Source: Planctomycetota bacterium
Lineage (GTDB): Bacteria; Planctomycetota; Planctomycetia; Pirellulales; Lacipirellulaceae
Assembly: GCA_029259915.1 (NCBI GenBank)
Contig: JAJDED010000004.1
Location: 1-64,000, forward strand
Direction of reading: 5' to 3'
DNA length: 64,000 nt
Position numbers and translations under genes: made by a program. Below, one piece after another: positions 1-6,717 of this stretch. The notes under the pieces are model-generated. The model worked only from the letters and a program-made list of their open reading frames with translations. It was not told where the DNA came from and ran no database searches. Numbering within the stretch: position 1 is the stretch's first letter; every line of letters starts with the position of its first letter.

Positions 1-120
1 CACAATCCTACAGATTTTGAGCGTCTCGGTTTTCGAGAAAACGCCGTTGGCAGAGCTGTTTTCACAATCCGACTACAATAACCCACAACCCCCTCGTCCT
101 AACCAGTTGCTACTATTCGA

Positions 121-414
121 CTAACGTTGGGACACTACTGAATCAGCAATTTCCCGCGTCATCGCTGAATGGGCCGACAAAAGGGCCACCGACTTGCTTA
201 GGTTCGGTCTCTTTGATGCCGTCTGTTCGAGTAGCTGCAAATCTTGGCGGGATCGTTCCAACGCGTCGTCAAGTCGATCCCATTCGGTTTCAACTTCCGA
301 AGATGTCAGTTGACAGCTTGGCACCTCAAGCCGACGCCCGACATCGAAATCGTAAACTACAGCGGTCCCACTTGCGAAACCAGGCGAAATGGGAATCCCT
401 TCCAATTGTAACAT
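121..414 (-). pseudogene. PTS enzyme I N-terminal fragment
   Basis: The 97-residue product opens with GIPISPGFASGTA and contains a LLSAHSAM segment, the pattern of the N-terminal domain of phosphoenolpyruvate-protein phosphotransferase (enzyme I). Full enzyme I is about 570 residues; here translation stops just after the AH motif, before the phospho-histidine and PEP-binding domains. The start looks genuine, with AAGGA placed 7-8 bases before ATG. No enzyme I-like sequence continues towards position 1. I read it as a truncated, inactive remnant; a short regulatory protein that binds HPr is a less likely alternative. Family recognition is good, function is doubtful. Confidence 0.55.
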
Positions 415-549
415 ATGAAAATCCTTATTAGTTTAAACCAGTTTTATCGACTCACAGGGAAGCACTCTGCGGCTGTAGGACGCAATTTGCGTTTCAGACA
501 GCGTGTCTGAGCTACTACAACGCCACCAGGCAGAACGCGAAGCTTTGAT

Positions 550-1116
550 CTATCGAATACTTGCATCGAGTCCTATGGCAACCATTGCTACGGTGTAGGT
601 GTTCAACTTCTGGTCGAACGCCAACCGATATTTCGCAGTGACGTGAGTCGCTTTGTTCTCTTGGGCTTCCAATACAGCTTCCATCGTTGCCGCATGTAGA
701 TAAGGCTCATCAAGCCCTGCTGCATCAACTACCACGAGCTTGAGGCTACCGAAACTCCCGAAATGTTATGCCTGAGCAACGCCACTATCCCTTCAAAAAT
801 GTTGATGCCGGGAGATAGCGCCACCAGTTTCCTGGCCATGATATCCTTTGCGAGTCGCAGTCGAAGCATAGCGTTTCTCGATCTACTCTGCGCTATCACA
901 AACGGTGACGGGCTCTCATTCTGTCGCATCAAGAAAAGAAATGCCCGCCGCGTGTCGTGTGTAAGCCGTTGCTTCATGTGCAAGGAGTATTGACTCCTCT
1001 ACTGGCTCCGCTGAGAGCCAGATCTGTCCGTTAAGTCGGACTGGCAACAACGTGCGTGTCAGCGCGGCAGGCTTATCATTGGCGTTGTAGCAAACGCCCA
1101 ATTGCTATTTGCCCAT
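550..1116 (-). pseudogene. Decayed gene with a CBS-domain fragment
   Basis: An ATG at 1116-1114 has a good ribosome site (AGGAGA, 1125-1130) and a sigma-54 promoter behind it, yet the fourth codon is TAG. Reading continues in three different frames. The frame ending at 729 contains AKDIMARKLVALSPG and LLRHNISGVSV, the first half of a CBS domain. A shift at about 735 joins it to VVVDAAGLDEPYL, which runs to a stop at 550. The intact control signals and broken reading frame suggest a recently inactivated gene or an assembly problem. CBS similarity is seen directly; the rest of the product is unrecognised. Confidence 0.4.
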
Positions 1117-1192
1117 CGGCGGAATCTCCTGTTCGGATTGTCTTGTGGGATTGAAACGGCTGGCGGCACTGCGTCAGCGACGATGAGTTATT

Positions 1193-1208
1193 CGCAAACT
1201 GTGTGCCA
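1193..1208 (-). promoter_or_regulatory. Sigma-54 promoter facing the decayed CBS gene
   Basis: On the minus strand the site reads TGGCACACAGTTTGCG: a perfect -24 TGGCAC, GG-N10-GC spacing and a TTGC -12 element. Transcription would start near 1181 and reach the ATG at 1116 after about 65 bases. It is one of five such sites around the NtrC-type gene. Confidence 0.6.
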
Positions 1209-1326
1209 GATACAAATTTGTGCAGACTTGTGCTGAATGACGATGATTTGGCGGCATGTCATGATCTTCCTCCGTTGCGAATCGTTCTCAGTGGACAATG
1301 TTTGACCAGTTGTGAAGTCCGCAAAC

Positions 1327-2682
1327 TCAATGTGTCACCAGCTTGGGCAGCAGTAGTGTCGCAATGCTCAGCACTAGGAAGAAACCAAACATGTCGGTGA
1401 CGGTCGTAAGGATTGGTCCTGAAGCAAGCGCTGGGTCCACGCCCCGTCGCTTTAACATCAGTGGTAAGGACCCGCCAAGAATGACTGCGATCAAAGTATT
1501 GAACGCCAAGGCGACCCCCACTACAAAGCCGAGCCAGGGATTGCCAGAAAAAACCCAGGCAACTCCTCCTAACAGCCCACCCAGTGCCATTCCATTGAGA
1601 AGTCCGATCAGTGCTTCTTTGATCCAGACACGCTTGAGTTCAAACGGTTCGATGAGCCCAAGGGCAAGCTCTCGCATACTCACGGCCACCGACTGGTTGC
1701 CACTGCAGCCACTCATGTCTGAAATAATCGGCAGGAAGATCGCCAGGGCAATCACTTGGGACAACGTGTCTTGGTAGCAAGCGATCACACTGGCGGCCAC
1801 AATATTCAGTACAATATTGATGCTTAACCAAGAGAGTCGTAAACGCGATCGCCGGAGCGTTGGCATTGTGCGGATTTCTTCTTCCACCAATCCTAATGAT
1901 CTACGGTAATCGCTGGCGGCCTGCTCCTGCGTCGCCGCGTCAACCGCCGCACGGCTAACGACGCCTAGCAAATTACTCTCTCTGTCAACAACGGGAACGC
2001 CGAGAAAGGCATGGTCGTCGAATAATTCGCGGAGTTCAAACAGGCTGGCATCTTCGTTTACCGCTACGGGATTGCTTCTCATCAATTCCACAAGCGTATG
2101 GTCGTCTTCGGATAGCAGTAGGTCGCGTAGCCTCAGAACGCCCACAAGTTTTCTGGGGCTTTCAGTGACATAGGCATATTGCACGTCCAGATGCCTGAGC
2201 CGATAGGCGTCCTCCCTCAATCGCTCAAGAACACGAGATACTTTAGCCGTGCTGCGGAAGGCGACAACTTCCGTCGCCATCAGTCCACCGGCCGTGTCGG
2301 TTGGGTAGGATGCGAGCTGAGCCAGTTGCTCCGCCTCTGCCGGTTCCATGGCGGCAAGGATCGCGCCTGCTTCGTCATCGGTGAGGGCTCCGACCACGTC
2401 CGCCTGTTCGTCGCTCGGCAACTCGTGCAGGATGGCTGCCGCTGCTTCTGGAGACAGATGACTTACGGCCTCGGTCCGTTCTACCTCCGGGATGTCGTCC
2501 AGGACTTCCACGGCGGCTGCCGGTTCAAGCGCCGTGAGCATGGCGGTTTGGTCATCGTCGGACAACTCGCAGACTTGGCGAGCCATGGCGTGAGGTTCGA
2601 GCGAGCCAAGATAGTCCGCCAGACGCTCGGAATCACCTTGATGGACGACCTCAGAGAGCTGTAGTTCAAGTGCTTCATTCAT
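1327..2682 (-). CDS. mgtE: Magnesium transporter MgtE
   Basis: Gated Mg2+ channel/transporter of the inner membrane. At 451 residues it has the usual family length and layout: a helical MgtE N-domain of superhelical repeats (about 10-130), a pair of CBS domains that sense Mg2+ (about 135-255), and five C-terminal membrane helices (about 285-451). The conserved acidic residue of the ion path is present in TTVTDMFGFF (Asp430). The start is supported by AGGAGGT just upstream. The gene lies 121 bases behind the HHE-like gene on the same strand and may share its sigma-54 promoter at 3312-3327. Confidence 0.93.
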   Translation of the reverse strand: MNEALELQLSEVVHQGDSERLADYLGSLEPHAMARQVCELSDDDQTAMLTALEPAAAVEVLDDIPEVERTEAVSHLSPEAAAAILHELPSDEQADVVGALTDDEAGAILAAMEPAEAEQLAQLASYPTDTAGGLMATEVVAFRSTAKVSRVLERLREDAYRLRHLDVQYAYVTESPRKLVGVLRLRDLLLSEDDHTLVELMRSNPVAVNEDASLFELRELFDDHAFLGVPVVDRESNLLGVVSRAAVDAATQEQAASDYRRSLGLVEEEIRTMPTLRRSRLRLSWLSINIVLNIVAASVIACYQDTLSQVIALAIFLPIISDMSGCSGNQSVAVSMRELALGLIEPFELKRVWIKEALIGLLNGMALGGLLGGVAWVFSGNPWLGFVVGVALAFNTLIAVILGGSLPLMLKRRGVDPALASGPILTTVTDMFGFFLVLSIATLLLPKLVTH

Positions 2683-2803
2683 GTGATGACCTCCTGTGGA
2701 ATGACTGACTGCCTGTCATACTAAACGTTTAGATTCTAAGATTCCCGCCGATGAAGGTGACTGGGCTGTAGCGGTAAACTGTGAGACTGGTGGCGTCCGA
2801 ATG

Positions 2804-3265
2804 TCAGCCGCCTTCACCGCCTAAGTCCAATAGCGCTGCTTCCGATAACAAATCCGATTCCCGCTGCAGATGGCGGTCGACTTGGTCAAGCAAGGAGGAC
2901 ACCTGGTCACAGATTTGCTCGAACTCGGGTTCGTTGGTGGCAGACGCTCGATCGAGCCTTGGCATGATCTCCTGCCACTCTCCCCGAAAAGCCTCGTGCT
3001 CGCGTCGCAATTTTTCAAGCTTTCCGTCAAAACGACCACTGCTGTCGCCGACAATGTCCATGAAACCATCGTTCTCTTCAATGGCGACAATACGTTCCAG
3101 CGTTTGGCGGTAGAGCTGACAAAGATAGCGCACCGTGGCCACTTTTCGACCAGGCTGACGACGCGGAAATGGCCATAATATCGCGGAGCAGATCGCGTCG
3201 CCTATCAGGGCTAGTGCGCCCGCCTCAACCAAGTTTTGTTGAATAATCGCTTGATCATCGGTCAT
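2804..3265 (-). CDS. Small helical protein, possibly hemerythrin (HHE)-like
   Basis: A 153-residue, mostly helical protein without signal peptide. It contains LRREHEAFRGEW and, near the C-terminus, VDRHLQRESDLL; the spaced H-x-x-E patterns recall HHE cation-binding hemerythrin-like proteins, but the full set of iron ligands cannot be confirmed by eye. The start has GGAAAGG upstream. A near-perfect sigma-54 promoter lies 47 bases before the start, and mgtE follows on the same strand. It could sense oxygen or redox, or simply be a structural helical protein; the assignment is tentative. Confidence 0.5.
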   Translation of the reverse strand: MTDDQAIIQQNLVEAGALALIGDAICSAILWPFPRRQPGRKVATVRYLCQLYRQTLERIVAIEENDGFMDIVGDSSGRFDGKLEKLRREHEAFRGEWQEIMPRLDRASATNEPEFEQICDQVSSLLDQVDRHLQRESDLLSEAALLDLGGEGG

Positions 3266-3311
3266 TTGGCTTTCCTTTCCTTAAATGTTTGGCATAACGT
3301 AGCGACTATAG

Positions 3312-3327
3312 AGCAACCAGTGTGCCA
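3312..3327 (-). promoter_or_regulatory. Sigma-54 promoter of the HHE-like gene and mgtE
   Basis: The minus strand reads TGGCACACTGGTTGCT, matching the -24/-12 consensus at essentially every conserved base with GG-N10-GC spacing. It faces the gene starting at 3265. Twenty bases away, another sigma-54 site points in the opposite direction, so this is a divergent pair. Confidence 0.72.
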
Positions 3328-3347
3328 GGAACGGGGCCAGCACGTAT

Positions 3348-3363
3348 CGGCACGCTACTTGCA
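3348..3363 (+). promoter_or_regulatory. Sigma-54 promoter of the small secreted-protein operon
   Basis: The site reads CGGCACGCTACTTGCA: GGCACG at -24, TTGCA at -12, GG-N10-GC spacing. It ends 43 bases before the ATG at 3407. It is the rightward partner of the site at 3312-3327. Confidence 0.68.
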
Positions 3364-3406
3364 TTCTCAACTATCGCCTCTTAGTCCGTTTGTTGAGGGT
3401 GGAGCG

Positions 3407-3898
3407 ATGATCACCAATAAAAACATTAACCTCGTTCGCTTCGCAATCCGCTGGTTGATAGTAGCCATTGGCATGCTAGCCATTTACGCAATCTCACAGG
3501 CCCAGCCCGTCTTCACTGGACCGGGCGAAGGTCCGACGAGACCTATGCCACTGGGAGACTTCAATACACGCCCGTGGCTCACCTCACCCAACGTCAGCCC
3601 CTACCTGCTACTCGACGACCGACATCCCTTCGATGTGGATGATAACGACGAAGCCATTCGCTACTACCTCCACGTCCGACCGATGCTGGATTACCAACAG
3701 TCATTGCGACGTCAGGAGAATCGTCGGTACCAACCCCAAACTTCCTGGACTCCCCACCGACCACTACCCGCATACGTCCCGAATAGCGCCTCAACCCATC
3801 GACCTACTGGCTCGCGATTCATGAACTATGGACCCTATTACCACCAATACCCATACCCATCAACAGTGACACAGCATCACTATAGGAGCCAACTATGA
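3407..3898 (+). CDS. Small exported proline- and tyrosine-rich protein
   Basis: A 163-residue protein with an N-terminal hydrophobic segment (about 15-30, ending AISQAQP) that is a signal peptide or anchor. The remainder is rich in Pro, Tyr, Arg and His and of low complexity, without a recognised domain. The ATG at 3407 is preferred over upstream starts because GAGGGTGGAG precedes it and because the sigma-54 promoter at 3348-3363 would exclude earlier ones. The stop overlaps the next start in an ATGA arrangement, so the two genes are translationally coupled. Function unknown; probably a cell-envelope protein. Confidence 0.6.
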   Translation: MITNKNINLVRFAIRWLIVAIGMLAIYAISQAQPVFTGPGEGPTRPMPLGDFNTRPWLTSPNVSPYLLLDDRHPFDVDDNDEAIRYYLHVRPMLDYQQSLRRQENRRYQPQTSWTPHRPLPAYVPNSASTHRPTGSRFMNYGPYYHQYPYPSTVTQHHYRSQL

Positions 3899-4227
3899 CC
3901 ACTGTCGCCATGACTCACGACCGCGCCGCGACCCGTGCCCGGGTGCTCAAGGGATCCATTTCTTATCTACTGGAAGATCTGATTGACGCTTGCTCCGAAG
4001 AAGGAATTCCTTGCAGTGGCTCTGTTCGGAAGCAGCTTACTGCTCAGATCGAGGAGTTGGCGTACTTCTTTCGAACCTACCCTGCCAACACAAGCAGCAT
4101 GCCAGAGGATGTGGAGGTATTGACAAGAATCGTCGAGAAACTTGAAGGTTCCGAGGTAGCCGTGTCACAGCTTCTCTACATTCAACGCGACTTTTTTCGA
4201 CTACTTCAACCTGGACAACGGCCGTAA
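3895..4227 (+). CDS. Hypothetical small helical protein
   Basis: A 110-residue soluble protein predicted to be mainly alpha-helical (for example LKGSISYLLEDLIDAC and VEVLTRIVEKLEGSEVAV), with no signal peptide and no recognised family. It starts inside the stop codon of the preceding gene (ATGA overlap) and therefore belongs to the same sigma-54-driven transcript, which may run on into the response regulator 98 bases downstream. It could be a partner or sensor for that regulator, but this is only positional inference. Confidence 0.6.
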   Translation: MTTVAMTHDRAATRARVLKGSISYLLEDLIDACSEEGIPCSGSVRKQLTAQIEELAYFFRTYPANTSSMPEDVEVLTRIVEKLEGSEVAVSQLLYIQRDFFRLLQPGQRP

Positions 4228-4289
4228 CACCTTGTCACTCCCACGGCAGTTTTCAATCACTTGCCGGACGGGTCTCTTAGGGAGAGAAT

Positions 4290-4322
4290 GTGGGTTGACC
4301 ATCGTTTTGGAGGCCAACCCAC
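4290..4322 (+). promoter_or_regulatory. Hairpin enclosing the ribosome site of the NtrC-type gene
   Basis: Perfect 8-bp inverted repeat GTGGGTTG (4290-4297) / CAACCCAC (4315-4322) with a 17-base loop that holds GGAGG (4309-4313), the probable ribosome site of the ATG at 4326. A GGA in a hairpin loop over a ribosome site is the usual CsrA target layout, and a csrA gene is present in the window. That CsrA acts here is inference. Confidence 0.35.
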
Positions 4323-4325
4323 GTT

Positions 4326-5789
4326 ATGGCGAAAAATCTCTCGGTAAGGCGACTGTTAGTTATCGACGACGAGCCTGCTATACAGCAGCTCTTCCGTCGT
4401 GTCTTCACGTCTAGCGATATTGAAGTTGAAACCGCTGGCACGGCAGTCGAGGGACTTGCTTCGCTAACGCAGGACGAGCCCAGTGCCGTGATTCTTGACT
4501 TAGTGCTTCCAGATACCTCTGGGTTGGAAGCGTTTCGGCAGATCCGGCAGCAAAACATAAAGTCGCCGGTGGTGGTGATCACTGCCTCAGGCGACAGTGA
4601 CACGGCCATCGAGGCAATGAAGCTTGGCGCTCTCGATTACCTGCTGAAGCCGCTAGACGTTGCCGAACTGCGTCAGGTAGTGGGACGTGCGCTGGAAATC
4701 TATCGACTCATGAAAGAGCCGGTAGAACTCGCACAGGAACCGAGCACTCTAGCAAACACCGGAGGCGCAGCGCTGATCGGTCGATGTGCCGCAATGCAGA
4801 AGGTATACAAGGCAATTGGCGTGGTGGCTAGCCAGAATGTTACCGTACTGATCCACGGTGAGAGCGGGACAGGTAAAGAGCTGGTGGCACGAGCCCTCTA
4901 CCAGCACAGCGATCGGTCCCTTCAACAATTTCTCGTAGTAAACTGTGCTGCTATTCCCGAGGGGCTACTAGAAAGCGAACTATTCGGACACGAGAAGGGC
5001 GCGTTTACAGGAGCCGACCGAAAACGAATTGGCAAGTTCGAGCAGTGCAACGGCGGCACCCTGTTTTTGGACGAGATTGGCGACATGTCGCCCGTACTAC
5101 AAAGCAAACTCCTCCGAGTATTGCAGGAACAGCGTTTTGAGCGGGTTGGCGGTAACGAGACCATACAGACCGATGTACGACTCATTGCGGCAACTAACCG
5201 TGACCTGGAACGTATGGTTGCCGATGGCCAATTCCGCGGCGACCTCTATTACCGACTTAACGGCTATACGATCTCTTTACCTCCGCTTCGGAGCCGAGAG
5301 GACGACCTGCCTCTGCTGGTGGAACATTTTAGGATTCAAGCCGACGAAGACCTTGGGAAAACCATCCGTCAGATCGCTCCTGAGACTATGGAGCGACTTC
5401 GTGAACATGATTGGCCCGGAAACATCCGTGAATTGCAAGGCGTCGTTCGGCAAGCCATCCTGCAGACCCGTGGCCATGTGTTGTTGGAGGATTTTCTGCC
5501 TGAGCTGTCTGGTCGACCGCGCTCGTCCGTTTCTGCTTGGACGACCGTGGACACGGCAGACTCCATCGCGCTCATCGTAGAGCGCCTCCTGGAGGAAGGA
5601 TCGGAAGGCGTCTACGACCAGGTCATCGAAGAAGTAGAACGGACCGTTATCTCCCTAACCTTGAAGCACACAGGTGGGAACCAACAAGAAGCCGCCAAAA
5701 TCTTGGGTATCACTCGAACGACGCTCCGCACGAAGCTTCAGAAGTTAGGACTCAAGATCGATCGAGTGGTAGAATCTGCGGACGACTGA
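4326..5789 (+). CDS. Sigma-54-dependent response regulator, NtrC family
   Basis: Transcription activator for RNA polymerase with sigma-54. The receiver domain spans residues 5-120, with acidic pair Asp14/Asp15, phospho-acceptor Asp58 and Lys108. The AAA+ domain (about 150-385) has Walker A GESGTGKE (178-185) and the sigma-54 contact loop GAFTGA (225-230). A Fis-type helix-turn-helix closes the protein (GGNQQEAAKILGITRTT). All key residues are present, so the 487-residue protein should be active. Five sigma-54 promoters lie within about 5 kb, making local genes its likely targets. The cognate kinase is unknown; the hybrid kinase at 6718-9156 is a candidate. Confidence 0.93.
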   Translation: MAKNLSVRRLLVIDDEPAIQQLFRRVFTSSDIEVETAGTAVEGLASLTQDEPSAVILDLVLPDTSGLEAFRQIRQQNIKSPVVVITASGDSDTAIEAMKLGALDYLLKPLDVAELRQVVGRALEIYRLMKEPVELAQEPSTLANTGGAALIGRCAAMQKVYKAIGVVASQNVTVLIHGESGTGKELVARALYQHSDRSLQQFLVVNCAAIPEGLLESELFGHEKGAFTGADRKRIGKFEQCNGGTLFLDEIGDMSPVLQSKLLRVLQEQRFERVGGNETIQTDVRLIAATNRDLERMVADGQFRGDLYYRLNGYTISLPPLRSREDDLPLLVEHFRIQADEDLGKTIRQIAPETMERLREHDWPGNIRELQGVVRQAILQTRGHVLLEDFLPELSGRPRSSVSAWTTVDTADSIALIVERLLEEGSEGVYDQVIEEVERTVISLTLKHTGGNQQEAAKILGITRTTLRTKLQKLGLKIDRVVESADD

Positions 5790-6041
5790 GGGCACGCAAT
5801 ACGCCCCTATCTGTTCCCGCTGAAATGCTCGCTCTGAAGTGCGCCAGTCTACCGTGCCCAGGTCCGCCGAGGCCGACTGGAACCGCGTCTACTCAAAGCG
5901 AGCATATTTCGACCGCGAGGGGCAATTATTGAGCAGGCTTAGAGAATTTATGGTTCTTGGCAGTACGGAAACCTGAGCCTCACAAGACGCTTTTCAGCAT
6001 TCCCTTTTCATCCCTCAAATGCACTGACTTGCACGATAGTT

Positions 6042-6057
6042 TGGCACACCGTGTGCA
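6042..6057 (+). promoter_or_regulatory. Sigma-54 promoter of the DksA/TraR-like gene
   Basis: TGGCACACCGTGTGCA has a perfect -24 element and GC at the right 12-base offset; the -12 reads GTGCA instead of TTGCA. Transcription would begin near 6068, after the ATG at 6058, which supports the downstream start at 6169. It lies about 250 bases after the stop of the sigma-54 activator gene. Confidence 0.65.
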
Positions 6058-6168
6058 GTGATTAAGGCGCCTCAAACTCTCCTGCCAAGCGACGCAATTG
6101 GCGTCGCCTCGGCAGTCGGTCAACCGGGCAGTGTCGTCCATCGCAACCATGTATCAGGGGAGCCTTGT

Positions 6169-6492
6169 ATGGTCCAGGCAAATACCATCAGCCAGTTAGC
6201 TGCATTGCTCAAAGCGCGAAGATCTGCCCTGCAACAGGCATACGAAGCGAACGCCGCACAGCTCGGTTACGATGACGAAGACGAACCTGGGTGCGCTGAC
6301 AACGTGGCGAGTCTGCTGAATTCTGAATTTCGTGAACTTCGTGCGCTCAACCATGCGATTGAGTTGCAGCAACTTGGTATGTACGGTCGTTGTGAAGAGT
6401 GCGCACGTCCGATAGCTGCAGCTAGGCTGCGGGCAATTCCGCAGGCAACTCTTTGCATCGATTGCCAGCGATGTGCGGACCGCGTCGCATGA
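6169..6492 (+). CDS. DksA/TraR-type zinc-finger protein
   Basis: A 107-residue member of the DksA/TraR C4 zinc-finger family, which binds in the RNA polymerase secondary channel and alters transcription initiation. An N-terminal helical hairpin carries the acidic stretch YDDEDEP, followed by the four-cysteine finger RCEECARP...LCIDCQ. The start at 6169 is chosen because AGGGGAG lies at the right distance and the sigma-54 promoter lies between this and earlier ATGs. It is shorter than E. coli DksA (151) and closer to TraR-like proteins. A small basic protein follows on the same strand. Confidence 0.85.
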   Translation: MVQANTISQLAALLKARRSALQQAYEANAAQLGYDDEDEPGCADNVASLLNSEFRELRALNHAIELQQLGMYGRCEECARPIAAARLRAIPQATLCIDCQRCADRVA

Positions 6493-6561
6493 CCTGCTGT
6501 TATGCACGAGGTAACGGCGGTTCAGGTCGGCACCGCACTTAAGAACGAGAAAGGACGAACC

Positions 6562-6699
6562 ATGAACCAACAGCAAGACAAGACACGTCGAGCCCTGAGT
6601 CGTCTTCACAAACGCAAATACGCTCGAACCCGCCAGGGAAAAGAAGCCCGGTCACGAGGCGTCTCGCGGCCACGAGATAAGTCATCATGGCTGGAATGA
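6562..6699 (+). CDS. Small basic protein, 45 residues
   Basis: A 45-residue, very basic protein (HKRKYARTRQGKEARSRG) preceded by the ribosome site GAAAGGA. It lies 69 bases behind the DksA-like gene and probably shares its transcript. The charge suggests binding to nucleic acid or to the ribosome, but no family is recognised. A longer reading from 6502 exists without a convincing ribosome site. Confidence 0.4.
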   Translation: MNQQQDKTRRALSRLHKRKYARTRQGKEARSRGVSRPRDKSSWLE

Positions 6700-6717
6700 A
6701 CCATCGCGAGGCGGGAC

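Noticed and set aside
6058-6168. Upstream start of the DksA-like protein
   Set aside because: The sigma-54 promoter at 6042-6057 would start transcription after this ATG, and no ribosome site is present.
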